Source: Bradyrhizobium guangxiense (lineage in GTDB: Bacteria; Pseudomonadota; Alphaproteobacteria; Rhizobiales; Xanthobacteraceae). Taken from it: a DNA stretch of 64,000 nt. Under the pieces are notes generated by a model. That model searched no databases and was not told the origin of the DNA. It was given only the letters and a program-made list of their open reading frames with translations. The DNA is taken from positions 868,001 through 932,000 of the forward strand of contig NZ_CP022220.1 in NCBI RefSeq assembly GCF_004114915.1, written 5' to 3'. Shown here in pieces: positions 25,329 to 34,916 of the stretch; position 1 is the stretch's first letter; the number at the start of each line of letters is the position of its first letter. The position numbers were made by a program, and so were the translations under genes.

Positions 25329-26246
25329 ATGGAGCTGCGTCAATTGAGATGTTTCGTCGCCGCCGCCGAGCAGCTGCATTTTGGCCGCGCGGCCCAACAC
25401 CTGCAGATGCTACCTTCCGCCTTCGGCCGCCACATCAAACTCTTGGAAGAGGATCTTGGTACGCGGCTGTTTGCAAGGACCACGCGAGCCGTCTCTTTGA
25501 CCGACGACGGCGCGCTACTTCTTCGGGAGGCGCGCATCATTCTCTCAAAGGTCTCGACCGTGGAGGCCGTCTTGCGCGGTCGCTCGCGTTCGGTCGGAGC
25601 CCGGAATCTCAAGGTAGGCGCCATAGACAGTGCTGCGGCCGGGCTTATGCCGCAGCTGTTGCGAGACTTCCGCGCGAAATACCCCGACGTCACCGTTCAT
25701 CTTCTGGAGGAAAAGACGTTCCGGCTGCTTCCCAAGGTCCTTTCCGGAGCGCTCGATCTCGTTTTCATCCGTCCTCCGGAGAAGATGGACCGAAGGCTCG
25801 AATGTAAAACTCTGCTCATGGAAACCGCAGTGGTCGCCCTTCCCCGCAGGCACGCGCTTGCACGTAACGAATGTCTGTCGCTCTCGGCGATCGCTCATCA
25901 ACCGATGATCGTTCCTGATCGGCGATCTCGGCCCCACAGCCACGACTTGACCATGAAGCTGTTCGAGGACGCCGGGCTGACGCCCCGCATCGCTCAGCTC
26001 GCCGATGAAAAGCAGACGATCGTGAACATGGTTGCGGCTGGACTGGGACTGGCCGTCGTCCCCCGCTGGACCTCTCGCATGGCTGTTGCGGGCGTTCGCT
26101 TTGTTCCGCTCAAGCTGGAGCGCTTTGGAGCAGTTGGACGGCTTCCGCTCGCTGCAAGTTGGCTGCGTGGTTCCCGCGATCCTATTCGCGATACGCTTTT
26201 GACGGTCCTCGAAAAGCGGTTGCGGTCTTATGCCAAAGGTGCCTGA
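25329..26246 (+). CDS. LysR-family regulator divergent from the tartrate operon (TtuA-like position)
   Basis: 305 residues from the ATG at 25329 (MELRQLRCFVAAAEQLHF). HTH segment: [40 protein letters not shown]. The effector domain has [32 protein letters not shown], the motif [19 protein letters not shown] and VNMVAAGLGLAVVPRW. It faces away from ttuB with about 150 bases between the genes, the usual target geometry for LysR regulators, so it most likely activates ttuBCD with tartrate. It is clearly related along its length to the LysR at 27553, pointing to a duplication. The gene symbol ttuA is not assigned because orthology cannot be shown here. Confidence 0.9.
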   Translation: MELRQLRCFVAAAEQLHFGRAAQHLQMLPSAFGRHIKLLEEDLGTRLFARTTRAVSLTDDGALLLREARIILSKVSTVEAVLRGRSRSVGARNLKVGAIDSAAAGLMPQLLRDFRAKYPDVTVHLLEEKTFRLLPKVLSGALDLVFIRPPEKMDRRLECKTLLMETAVVALPRRHALARNECLSLSAIAHQPMIVPDRRSRPHSHDLTMKLFEDAGLTPRIAQLADEKQTIVNMVAAGLGLAVVPRWTSRMAVAGVRFVPLKLERFGAVGRLPLAASWLRGSRDPIRDTLLTVLEKRLRSYAKGA

Positions 26247-26533
26247 TGATTCTTGCAGAAAGCCAGGCGCCGAGCTCCGATGCGAGCGCAAATGTCAAGC
26301 TCGCCGGTCCGAAAGTGTTTGAACCGTGTTCGGTCGGGTACCGATGGTCATCGTTGAGCGCATCTGGAAAGGGAGGCAAGGAGCACGAATACTCATGAGC
26401 CGTCGATTGTCGAGGCATCCTGCAAGCCCACTTCGCGTGCGTTTCGATGTTCATCAGCGCGATCCAAGTTGGACGACCGATCGGGGGTGCGATCCGCTGC
26501 TAGCCCCGGAGCCGTAACTATTGCGTTTCACAA

Positions 26534-27292
26534 ACACCTCTGTTCGACCGCGACGGTCGAGGAATGCAGATGACCGAGGCAAGCCTTCTCTTGCACCGGA
26601 GCGCATCTCAGATCCTGCGTGACCTTGCCGGTTAGGAAGTCATGGCCGACGGAAAGCATCTCACCAGTGATGTCATCATCGGTGCTACCCCGTCCGTCAT
26701 TGCATTGGCAGGCGCGGAGCTGATCAGGGCCTACCGGGAGCGTCTGCCCGAGTACGCCCGCACTTGCTAGAGGGACGTTGACGCGCTCGATCGACGTCGC
26801 GTTGGTCCACGTCTTCAACCAGAAAGCCCACGCTTAATCAGCAAGCGCCTCGCAGTGGAGCGGCTGTTCGCAATCGGGCCGCCAGAAATGTTCGCCGGCG
26901 ATCCGGTCAGCCCCGCGAGCCTGCTTGCTATACTCTTTCCCTCTGCTCAAAATCCGATTCGAAGCCTTCTCGACGCCGGTGCCGCGGGCATCGATCTGTC
27001 GGTGTCGATTGTGCTGGAGATCGACACGATGATTCCTCTAAAAGACCTCGTCCGGCAGCGCCTTGCCCCGGCGTCCTCCCGTTCTGCGCGGTCAGACATG
27101 AGTTCGTGACGGAACTTTGAGCGCCGGCTCAATCGTCAGGCCGAAATCAGAAGGGATCTGGGCCTTATCTGCCTTGCGGATCCGGCCGCCGACGCGCGTC
27201 GCCTCCGAGCTGATTGCCCGCTTCGGTATATCCTGCGCAAGATCGTCTCCGGAAAGAGAGGACACGGTTTCGTCGATCCGATAACCGCCTAA
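26534..27292 (+). pseudogene. Decayed LysR-family gene, copy of the regulator at 54558
   Basis: Translation in shifting frames matches the intact LysR at 54558-55517 from its residue about 47 to near its C-terminus: LFDRDGRGMQMTEASLLLHR, then VMADGKHLTSDVIIGATPSV, RLAVERLFAIGPPEMFAGDP, SAQNPIRSLLDAGAAG and, in another frame, a C-terminal KIVSGKRGHGFVD. At least two internal stops (26633 and 26767 areas) and several frameshifts are present, and the DNA-binding N-terminus is absent. It cannot make a working regulator. It lies between two intact LysR genes of a different subgroup, so it reflects past rearrangement rather than local duplication. Confidence 0.85.
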
Positions 27293-27489
27293 GATAGTAG
27301 GCCCCTAAATATACAGCGATGGCGCGATGAGGCGGCGCTCCACCAACTTTGGAAGCACAACAAAACCAAGATCCGCGGTGTCTATAACGCGGCCGCTTGA
27401 ACCCCATGGGCTTCTTCCGAATCTACCTCGAGTGGCCCGAAATGATGTAGCCTTCCGGCCCGGTGGTTTTCCCAGTCTGCCTAACTCCC

Positions 27490-27517
27490 AAAAAAACGCC
27501 CGCCATAGGTGGCGGGC
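27490..27517 (-). terminator. Rho-independent terminator of the LysR gene at 27553
   Basis: GCCCGCCA-TAGG-TGGCGGGC forms a perfect 8-bp GC-rich stem. On the minus strand it is followed after one base by seven T, the classical intrinsic form, 36 bases past the LysR stop. Confidence 0.88.
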
Positions 27518-27552
27518 AGTCTGCGGGAGAGAGTAGTGCGATCGGGTGCGAC

Positions 27553-28458
27553 TCAAGCTTCCTTTGCGTAAGCTGCAAGATCGGCCCGCAGCATCTTCAA
27601 TATGTCGTCTCGGATGGGATCCCTGGTCCCGCGCGACCAAGCAGCCGCAAGGGGAAGTTTGTTCATGTCCGACGCCACGAGCCGGACATAGCGAACCCCG
27701 CGGCTCGCCAGGCGCGACGTCCAGCTAGGTACGATAGCGATCCCCCAACCGGCCGACACCAGGTTGACGATCGTTTGCTTTTCCTCCGCAATCTGAGCAA
27801 TCCGGGCGTCTAGCCCGGCTTCCGCAAAGAGCTTCATCGTTAGATCGTGGCTATGAGGCCTGGACCGCCGTTCGGGAACGATCAGTGGCTCGTTCTTGAG
27901 ATCCGCAACCTTGACCATCTTCCTCGACGCAAGTCGATGATGGTGCGGAAGGGCTACGACGGCTGTCTCAAAGAAGAGAAATAGAAACTCCAGCCGCTTG
28001 TTGGCGTCTTTTGGGGGGCGCACGAAGGCGAGATCAAGCCGTCCGGTCAAAAGGCGCGGCAACAGACGAATGGTCTTATCCTCGACCAGTTGAATCGTTG
28101 CATCAGGCCGACGCTTGCGAAAGTCTTTAAGAAGTTTCGGAATAAGTCCGGCGGCAGCACTGTCGATGGCACCAACGCGTATGATTGTTGCCCCTTTGCG
28201 CGAGCGCGTCCGAAATCTGACCGCAAGCGCATCGGCTTGCGTCAGCAGCGCACGCGCATCTTTAAGCAAGACAACACCGTCGTCCGTCAGCGCGACGTTT
28301 CGCGTCGTGCGCGTCAGAAGCCGCGTGCCGAGATCCTCCTCCAGCAGCCGAACAAACCGCCCCAGGGCCGAGGGAAGCATATTCATTCGTTGCGCCGCTC
28401 TTCCGAAGTGAAGCTCTTCGGCTGTTGCTACGAAGCAGCGCAGTTGTTGCAGGTCCAT
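27553..28458 (-). CDS. LysR-family regulator, paralog of the gene at 25329
   Basis: 301 residues. [21 protein letters not shown] then [40 protein letters not shown]. The effector domain repeats the special motifs of the 25329 protein: [52 protein letters not shown] and [16 protein letters not shown]. The two probably sense related ligands. No intact divergent target remains: beyond its promoter lies the ruined pyruvate kinase gene. It ends at a strong terminator. It may now act on the ttu operon in trans or only on itself. Confidence 0.9.
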   Translation of the reverse strand: MDLQQLRCFVATAEELHFGRAAQRMNMLPSALGRFVRLLEEDLGTRLLTRTTRNVALTDDGVVLLKDARALLTQADALAVRFRTRSRKGATIIRVGAIDSAAAGLIPKLLKDFRKRRPDATIQLVEDKTIRLLPRLLTGRLDLAFVRPPKDANKRLEFLFLFFETAVVALPHHHRLASRKMVKVADLKNEPLIVPERRSRPHSHDLTMKLFAEAGLDARIAQIAEEKQTIVNLVSAGWGIAIVPSWTSRLASRGVRYVRLVASDMNKLPLAAAWSRGTRDPIRDDILKMLRADLAAYAKEA

Positions 28459-28500
28459 CAGTTCCTCCGTACGACGACGATAACATCAAAAACGCCGGTC

Positions 28501-28525
28501 TTATTATGTCATTCTTTTGTATAAA
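28501..28525 (-). promoter_or_regulatory. Promoter element of the LysR gene at 27553
   Basis: Read on the minus strand, TTTATACAAAAGAATGA is followed by CATAAT as -10, 43 bases before the start codon. It is the counterpart of the element at 25278-25302 and retains 19 of 23 positions. Confidence 0.6.
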
Positions 28526-28900
28526 CGATTGGAGATTGAATCCGCTCTGCCTTGATTGCAGCGTTTTCTCGATAGCGCCGTCGATGCGCAGAACAATCAA
28601 ACGCCGATCGGGCCAGGAGCCCATCCGGCTTGACGAACGATCTGGAGGTCCGGTTTGCGAAAGTGATGCTGCTCTACTTGGCTGGGACGGAGACGCCGAG
28701 TGCGCCAGGCACGATCGTGCGCCGAGCGCGCTAGGCCAGGCACATGCGGCACACTTCGATCCGCTCTTGCCTCGCGGCCCGCGATAGCAACGGCCTTCTT
28801 GATCGCGTCGGCGCTCTCATTCGCATCGATTCGATACGCACGAACGTCGGCAATGTCAGGGCTGTTTGATGGGCGGCCCCGCAATTTCGCGAGGTAAAAC
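28526..28900. other. Non-coding or decayed stretch before the pyruvate kinase relic
   Basis: No gene recognised. The minus strand is open for about 107 codons (28597-28920) but its translation shows no family resemblance and has no ribosome site. AGGTAAAAC just before 28901 is probably the old ribosome site of the pyruvate kinase gene. Confidence 0.4.
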
Positions 28901-29885
28901 ATGCATCGTCGGCGAGCCAAGATTATTGCGACCGTCGGACCCGCCAGCCGTTCGCCAGAGATGCTCGCGGCATTGGGCCAGGCGGGCGGATACGTTCCGA
29001 CTTACAGGCAGATCACGCAAGGCGTCATGGCGCAATTCGTCAACTCGAACGAAGATTCAGCCGCCCTATTGGTATTCTTCAGGACTTGCAGGGGCCAAAG
29101 ATCCGGGTTGGTACCATAAGGAATGGCAGATTTTCCCTCAGTGCCGGTGACGCCGTTCGCTTTGTTCCGTCGGTCGGCGTCCGGGCATATCGATGACATC
29201 GTGCGCCTCTCCGATGGGATAGTGATCGCGCGCGTTGATCTTGGCGTCGCAATTCCGCATGCGGAGGTTCCCGGCCGACAAAAGGAATTGATCCGATCGT
29301 GCCGCCTCGACGCTCAATGGTTGCTGCGCCGACGCCGACACGCGCCGACACTTCGGATGCGGCCACAGCGATCTATGGCGGAGCCGACGCGATCATGCTG
29401 TCCGCGGAATCTGCGACCGCGCAATATCCGTGCGAGGCCGCCACCAACATGAGCCGCATAATCGAAAGCACCGAGCGACATAAAATGTATCGTTCGATCG
29501 TCAATGCGTCGGAGCCGGACGAGGAGCAGACCGCCCCGACCGCGGCGGCTGCGGATCTCGCAACGATGATCGGAGCCTCAGCGATCCTCGCCTTCACCTC
29601 GAGCGGTACGACTGCAACGCGCATCGCGCGCAAACGTCCCAAGGTACTGATCCTCGCGATCACACCGGAGGAACGGGTCTCGCGCCAACTATGCCTGTTG
29701 TGGGGGCGCCCACGGCATGAAGTCCCCCAACATAAGCTCCTACGAGGAGATGGTCGAACGCGCGACGCAAACCGCTCTCAACGTGAACTTTTGCGGAGAA
29801 TGCCGATGTCATCGTCGCCGTGGCCGGCATACGTTTCGGCGATGCCGGCACAACCAATAATTTACGCGTGGTGACGATTGCTTAA
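28901..29885 (+). pseudogene. Pyruvate kinase relic, probably the lost ttuE of the tartrate region
   Basis: Pieces in different frames line up in order with pyruvate kinase: MHRRRAKIIATVGPASRSPEML at the start; LQGPKIRVGTIRNGRFSLSAGDAVRFVP; LSDGIVIARVDLGVAIPH; PTRADTSDAATAIYGGADAIMLSAESATAQYPCEAA, the substrate and hinge region; ILAFTSSGTTATRIARKRPKVLILAITPEE; and AVAGIRFGDAGTTNNLRVVTIA before a TAA at 29885. Frameshifts separate these blocks and much of the catalytic barrel between them is deleted (about 330 codons of space against about 470). In Agrobacterium vitis the tartrate operon includes a pyruvate kinase gene, ttuE, which explains its position here. Not functional. Confidence 0.85.
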
Positions 29886-30117
29886 GCGCTTCGCCGCCAT
29901 CCTGGCCGCCCCCTTCCTCTAACCAGCTGACGTCGCAGCGCGGCCTATGCCGTTTGCCGGCCCAACCTTGCGCAACTGCCCAGCAGATCACGTCCTCGCA
30001 AGAAATTATTCTAATCGTTTGTATATTATAATGAGCATTGAGGTCAGCGAGCCAGTGACCTTAAGATTATAGATTAGCGGGCGAATAAGTTCCGTTTTGC
30101 AATCGGGAAACGTCGGG

Positions 30118-31095
30118 GTGAAACCATTAGCACAAGATCTTGAGGTGTTTATCGTTGCGGCGCGGCGGGGAAGTTTTGCTGCGGCGGCGACAGAGTTAGG
30201 TGCGTCGCCTGCCTACGTCAGCAAGCGCGTCGCGCTACTTGAGCGGGCACTCGGACGCGTGTTGTTCCTGCGTACCGCTCGACAAGCGGTGCTCAGCAGC
30301 GATGGGGAAGTGTTGCTGTCCAAAGCGCAGCGCGTTCTCGATGCCTATGCGGATTTTGTAGCTGACGGTCCTGAGACCGATTCCGTCGCCCGCGGCAGCG
30401 TACGAATTACGGCAAGCTCGGGTATTGGCTGCAATCATGTCGCACCACTTGTATCGGAGTTGGCGCTCCTACACCCGGAATTGGATATTCGGCTGGAAAT
30501 CGTCGATCGGAGCGTGGATCTGGTTGAGGAGAATGTCGACATTGACATTCGGGTCGGCAGGGTACGCGAGCCTCACTTGCTCGTGCATCCTATTGCGCAG
30601 GGAAGACGCATTCTCTGCGCGGCTCCCAGCTATCTCAATCGACGCGGCATGCCGGAGGAACTCGGCGATCTCGCTGGACATTCGTGCCTGGTCATGCGCG
30701 AACGTGACGAGGTGTTCGAGCGCTGGACTTTGCATGGTCCCATCGGGATGCGCACCATCAACGTCACCGCTGCCCTCTCCACCAACCATGGCGATATCAT
30801 CCGCAATTGGGCGATTGCCGGCCGTGGGATAATGCTGCGTTCTTATTGGGACGTGGCCAAGGGGCTCGCGAATGGCCAATTAGTCCACGTGCTTCCCCTC
30901 TGGTGGCAGCCGGCTGATATATCTGCCGTCACCAAAGTCCGCTCAAGCAGTGTGTACCGATATTATCTTTGCGTCCGCTATATTCGCGAGCGGCTCCGTG
31001 ACGGGCCATTCGCACTTGCCACAAAGCGATGGCCCGAGACTCCAGGTGAAACAGAGCTCACACTTGAGGAGGCTCCCGCGCTTCATGAGGCCTGA
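30118..31095 (+). CDS. LysR-family regulator upstream of the T2SS genes
   Basis: About 325 residues from the GTG at 30118, which has GGGA ten bases upstream; a TTG at 30097 is the longest alternative. HTH: LEVFIVAARRGSFAAAATELGASPAYVSKRVALLERALGRVLF. The effector part (RGSVRITASSGIGCNHVAP, DIDIRVGRVREPHLLVHPI, GDIIRNWAIAGRGIMLRSYWDV) matches the large DmlR/CrgA-like group. Its 3' end overlaps the start of gspE by 11 bases, so the regulator and the secretion genes are probably one transcript. A TATAAT at 30027-30032 may be its -10. Whether it controls the T2SS is inference from position. Confidence 0.88.
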   Translation: MKPLAQDLEVFIVAARRGSFAAAATELGASPAYVSKRVALLERALGRVLFLRTARQAVLSSDGEVLLSKAQRVLDAYADFVADGPETDSVARGSVRITASSGIGCNHVAPLVSELALLHPELDIRLEIVDRSVDLVEENVDIDIRVGRVREPHLLVHPIAQGRRILCAAPSYLNRRGMPEELGDLAGHSCLVMRERDEVFERWTLHGPIGMRTINVTAALSTNHGDIIRNWAIAGRGIMLRSYWDVAKGLANGQLVHVLPLWWQPADISAVTKVRSSSVYRYYLCVRYIRERLRDGPFALATKRWPETPGETELTLEEAPALHEA

Positions 31096-32752
31096 AACCG
31101 TGACTGAGTTTGCAGAGCGCCTTCGGGGCGATGCGCATGTCGCAGCCGGCATGGGCGGCCTTGTCGCCGAAAAGCTCACGCTGCGCCAGCTTTTCGAATC
31201 GTCCGACCTGTCGGCCCAGGAGTTTGCCGACGCGGTCGCAGCCTTTTTCAAACATGACCGTGCGGCTTTAGCCGACCTCTTGGCTGGGACGAGCTTGGTC
31301 GAACACTTCTCGCCTCGCTTCCTCCGGGAAATGACGATTTTTCCGTATCAGCTCGCGAATGGACGCGCCGTGATTGCCCTGTTCGATCCCACGGACACGG
31401 CAGCGATCAGCGCCGCGGAGATTGTACTCGGCCCCGCGGTAAAGGTCGCCATCGCGTCGTTTGAGGACATTGATACCGCGCTCTCTCAGCGCCTTAGCGA
31501 AGGCGAGACCACCGCAGCGAATAGGGATAATACCATCGCTGTCCGCGAGGAGGATATCGAAAGCCTCCGCGACCTAGCTAGCGGCGCGCCGGTCGTCCGT
31601 GCCGTCTCCGAATTGATCGAAAAGGCCGCCGAGCTTCGCGCCAGTGACATACACATTGAGCCTTTCAGGACGGAACTGGCAGTGCGTATGCGGGTTGATG
31701 GCCTGCTTCGCCATATCCCCTCACCATCCCATGTACTCCCACAGGCCATAGTCTCCCGCATCAAGATCCTGGCGGGTCTCAACATAGCCGAGCGCCGATT
31801 GCCTCAAGATGGCGCCGCGCGTGTCCAACTTGGGCGAGCTGAAATGGATTTGCGCGTCGCTATCATGCCGACGCAGCATGGTGAGTCTGCCGTCATTCGG
31901 CTTCTGCCCAAGGAGCGGGGACTCCTTGCGATCGAGAAGCTCGGCTTTGCGCCCGACGACGAAGCAAAGCTCCGCGCAGTCCTGACGCTCCCGCACGGTC
32001 TCATCGTGGTCACCGGACCAACCGGCAGCGGTAAAACCACGACGCTTGCGACCGTGCTCGGCCTCCTCAACGAATCCTCCCGGAAGATACTGACGATCGA
32101 GGATCCGGTAGAATACGAAATCAAGGGCATCAATCAGTCCCAGGTAAACTCTGCTATCGGCCTGACTTTCGCGAAGGCATTGCGCGCTTTCGTGCGGCAA
32201 GATCCGGATGTCATCATGGTGGGCGAGATCCGTGATGCCGAGACAGCGGAAGTAGCGATCCACGCTGCCCTGACCGGGCACCTCGTCCTGACCACGCTGC
32301 ACACCGAAACCGCTGCGGCCGCCGTGCCGCGACTGCTGGACCTCGGCGTCGAGGCGTTTCTGTTGAGTTCAACCCTCCGTGCCGTGATCGCGCAGCGGCT
32401 GGTGCGGCAGCTTTGCGACCGGTGCAAAACAACGAGCCGGCTCGAGCACTCGGAGTTTGCGGCCGATCGGCGGTACGCCGCGATCGGCCTTCGGGTTGGT
32501 GATGAAGTTTACAAGGCAGGCCGATGCGAGCGTTGCGGCGGAACGGGCTACCGCGGCCGCGTTGGCCTGTTCGAGGTCCTTGAAGTGGCCGATGAGGTTC
32601 GTCAGCTGATGAATGCGCACTGCGACGCCGTGTCGATTGATCGAACAGCGGTTCGATCTGGAATGACCACCATGATCCAAGACGGCCTCGCGAAATGCCG
32701 AGCCGGCGTCACGTCGCCCGCGGAAGTTCTCCGCGTAACGACCATACGATAA
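31085..32752 (+). CDS. gspE: Type II secretion ATPase GspE
   Basis: 555 residues from the ATG at 31085 (GAGGAGG 12 bases upstream); a GTG at 31100 is possible. An N-terminal GspE/MshEN-type domain is followed by the ATPase: Walker A GPTGSGKTTT near residue 310, an Asp-box region ILTIEDPVEYE, Walker B/His box PDVIMVGEIRDAETAEVAIHAALTGHLVLTTLHT near 370-395. The zinc-binding tetracysteine CDRC...CERCGGTGYRGR lies near 443-485. GspE is the cytoplasmic motor that drives pseudopilus assembly through GspF and GspL. First structural gene of the gspE-N run; gspF starts five bases after its stop. Confidence 0.96.
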   Translation: MRPETVTEFAERLRGDAHVAAGMGGLVAEKLTLRQLFESSDLSAQEFADAVAAFFKHDRAALADLLAGTSLVEHFSPRFLREMTIFPYQLANGRAVIALFDPTDTAAISAAEIVLGPAVKVAIASFEDIDTALSQRLSEGETTAANRDNTIAVREEDIESLRDLASGAPVVRAVSELIEKAAELRASDIHIEPFRTELAVRMRVDGLLRHIPSPSHVLPQAIVSRIKILAGLNIAERRLPQDGAARVQLGRAEMDLRVAIMPTQHGESAVIRLLPKERGLLAIEKLGFAPDDEAKLRAVLTLPHGLIVVTGPTGSGKTTTLATVLGLLNESSRKILTIEDPVEYEIKGINQSQVNSAIGLTFAKALRAFVRQDPDVIMVGEIRDAETAEVAIHAALTGHLVLTTLHTETAAAAVPRLLDLGVEAFLLSSTLRAVIAQRLVRQLCDRCKTTSRLEHSEFAADRRYAAIGLRVGDEVYKAGRCERCGGTGYRGRVGLFEVLEVADEVRQLMNAHCDAVSIDRTAVRSGMTTMIQDGLAKCRAGVTSPAEVLRVTTIR

Positions 32753-32756
32753 CGTG

Positions 32757-33971
32757 ATGCAAACCTTTCGCTATCTAGCTATGACCCAGAGCGGTGAGCT
32801 CGTAAACGGTATGATCTCCGCGTCCACCGCGAAGGAAGTTTTCGCGCGTATCGAGTATCTCGGTCTCGTTCCGATCGAAACAGTCGCTCAGGACACTAAG
32901 GTTGCGGTCGCTCATATCGCTGCTGGTTTTCTTGGGCGACCACGCGCCGAAGACGTGACCATCTTTACACGTGATCTTTCTTTGCTGCTCAAGGCGGGCG
33001 CGAGGCTTGACGATGCACTGGAGTTGTTGTGCTCAGATGACGACATCGGCCGCCTGCGCCCGATTGTGAGTAAACTCCGCGTCGCAGTGCTTGCGGGCGA
33101 AAGCTTCGCTGAAGCCGTCGGCAAATATCCGAGTTGCTTTCCGCCTATCTATGCGGCGCTCGTGCAAGTCGGCGAAACGTCCGGGAAGCTCGGCCACCTT
33201 CTCGATATGCTGGCAAGCGAGCGCGCGCGCACGGAGGCCTTGCGCCGAAGAATTACTGATGCGCTGCAATATCCTGCATTCGTGTTGCTCGCTGCATCCT
33301 GCGTGCTGGCATTTTTTGTTCTCGTGGTACTGCCACAGTTCGGAGCTGTGTTGCGCGATTTCGGCGCCAAGCAGGACTCGCTGATTGTCACGGTGCTTGG
33401 CGTTTCTGAATGGACGCGCTCCAACGGTCTGGCGATTCTTGGAGTCGCAGGGGCCGCCATCTTTGCAGCCTATGCCGTCCTCCGCCGGCCCGTGATCCGG
33501 TTCCGGCTGCTCGCAACACTGATGCGATTGCCGGGCCCCAGTTCGATTTTTCGGGCCTACCAAACTGCGGTGTTCTGCCGCAATCTCGGCATCCTTGCTG
33601 GCAGTCAGGTACCTTTGACCACCACCCTGCGCATCCTCGTCGATATCATGTCCTTTTCGGGCGATGTTCCCGCCTGGACAACCGCGGCTGATCAAGTACG
33701 ACACGGCGCGAAGCTTTCTGACGCCCTTTCCCAGTCAACGGTCTTGCCCATGATGGCGATCCGCATGATCCGCATTGGCGAAGAAACCGGCCAGCTGCCA
33801 ATACTCGCCGGGCGCATCGCGGAGTTCTACGAAGCCAAGCTACAGAGGAGTCTTGACCGGCTCCTCGCCGTTATCGGACCGGCGGCCGTGATCGGCATTA
33901 GCGTGGTTGTCGGCGGTCTCATCGTTTCCATTATGACGGCCCTGCTGTCTATCACTCAACTCGTATCGTGA
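32757..33971 (+). CDS. gspF: Type II secretion inner-membrane protein GspF
   Basis: 404 residues with the two repeated GspF/PilC helical domains: TIFTRDLSLLLKAGARLDDALELL in the first and YQTAVFCRNLGILAGSQVPLTTTLRIL in the second. GETSGKLGHLLDML and GEETGQLPILAGRIAEFYE are the matching conserved halves. Three membrane segments lie near residues 170-195, 222-240 and 370-400. It is the platform protein contacted by GspE. A GTG stands just before the ATG at 32757. Its stop overlaps the gspG start as GTGA. Confidence 0.95.
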   Translation: MQTFRYLAMTQSGELVNGMISASTAKEVFARIEYLGLVPIETVAQDTKVAVAHIAAGFLGRPRAEDVTIFTRDLSLLLKAGARLDDALELLCSDDDIGRLRPIVSKLRVAVLAGESFAEAVGKYPSCFPPIYAALVQVGETSGKLGHLLDMLASERARTEALRRRITDALQYPAFVLLAASCVLAFFVLVVLPQFGAVLRDFGAKQDSLIVTVLGVSEWTRSNGLAILGVAGAAIFAAYAVLRRPVIRFRLLATLMRLPGPSSIFRAYQTAVFCRNLGILAGSQVPLTTTLRILVDIMSFSGDVPAWTTAADQVRHGAKLSDALSQSTVLPMMAIRMIRIGEETGQLPILAGRIAEFYEAKLQRSLDRLLAVIGPAAVIGISVVVGGLIVSIMTALLSITQLVS

Positions 33972-34462
33972 TCTCAAAACAGCGAGCGCAAATGACGCTT
34001 ATCTCATCCCGCGCAATGGCCTGGCGGCGGCGGTCGTTCGCAGCGGGCGAGAATGGATTCACCTTGGTCGAGATGCTGGTCGTCATTACGATCATCGGGC
34101 TGATCATGGGACTGATCGGCCCCCGCGTGTTGAACTATCTCGCTGAGTCCAAGGTCAAGACGGCCAAGATACAAATCCGCAGCCTCGCCAGTTCGCTCGA
34201 TCTCATGTTTCTCGACACGGGACGCTATCCGTCATCTTCGGAAGGCCTTAACGCCCTGGTAAAACCCGCAGCTTCGATGGCCGGATGGCACGGTCCCTAC
34301 ATCGATGGAAATAGCCTACCGAACGACCCGTGGGGTAGGCCCTATGTTTACCGGTCGCCCAGTGGGAACGCCAAGTTTGAGATCATGTCCTACGGGGCTG
34401 ACGGGCATGAGGGCGGTGCGGATTCTGCCGCCGATATCTCGTCAAACAGCAATGAGAAATAG
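33968..34462 (+). CDS. gspG: Major pseudopilin GspG
   Basis: 164 residues from the GTG at 33968 (overlapping gspF); 33992 is an alternative ATG. The leader is long (about 29 residues) and ends in the prepilin peptidase site NG/FTLVEMLVVITIIGLIMGL, with Gly at -1, Phe at +1 and Glu at +5. The C-terminal half is the classical GspG domain: RYPSSSEGLNALVKP, GPYIDGNSLPNDPWGRPYVYRSPS and FEIMSYGADGHEGG, including the calcium-binding loop. It polymerises into the pseudopilus in the periplasm. Confidence 0.95.
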   Translation: MISKQRAQMTLISSRAMAWRRRSFAAGENGFTLVEMLVVITIIGLIMGLIGPRVLNYLAESKVKTAKIQIRSLASSLDLMFLDTGRYPSSSEGLNALVKPAASMAGWHGPYIDGNSLPNDPWGRPYVYRSPSGNAKFEIMSYGADGHEGGADSAADISSNSNEK

Positions 34463-34916
34463 CCCGGAAGCACAAAACGGATTTACTTTGCTTGAGATGG
34501 TCTGCGTGTTGTCCATCGTCGCAATGCTGGTCGGTATCCTTCTGCCACGGCTTTCGCCTGGAACGTCGCGGCCGCGGCTCGAGGCATCGGCACTCGAAAT
34601 CGCGTCCCTATTGAAGATCGACCGGAACGCGGCAGTTAAGAGCGGGATGCGCGTGCTGACCAGAATCGACGCGAGCACCCGGCGCCTGCAATCAGGTTCG
34701 AACGGCAGCGTTCTCGTGGTACCGGACGATGTGACGCTGGACGCACTATTGCCACGGGATTGCGAAGGACGACCCGCCCTTTCGACCATAAGTTTTTTCC
34801 CGAGCGGGTTCTCGTGCGGTGGCACGCTTAGACTCTCGCGTCTGAATACTGTCTACGAAGTTCGTGTGAATTGGCTTACGGGGGGAATCGAGATTGTGCG
34901 CGTTCCGGCTGTGTAA
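34452..34916 (+). CDS. gspH: Minor pseudopilin GspH
   Basis: 154 residues from the ATG at 34452, overlapping gspG by 11 bases. The frame opens earlier but there only shadows gspG. A short leader ends at NG/FTLLEMVCVLSIVAMLVGILLPRL, a type IV pilin-like N-terminus with Glu at +5. The rest has the GspH pattern (LEASALEIASLLKIDRNAAVKSG and a C-terminal ISFFPSGFSCGGTLRLS block). It is a minor pseudopilin at the pseudopilus tip or shaft junction. Confidence 0.87.
   Translation: MRNSPEAQNGFTLLEMVCVLSIVAMLVGILLPRLSPGTSRPRLEASALEIASLLKIDRNAAVKSGMRVLTRIDASTRRLQSGSNGSVLVVPDDVTLDALLPRDCEGRPALSTISFFPSGFSCGGTLRLSRLNTVYEVRVNWLTGGIEIVRVPAV

Noticed and set aside
27388..27434. Cluster of rare-cutter restriction sites (GCGGCCGC, CCATGG, CTCGAG) suggesting a cloning scar
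   Set aside because: Such sites occur by chance in GC-rich DNA, spacing is not that of a known polylinker, and flanks are continuous natural sequence.
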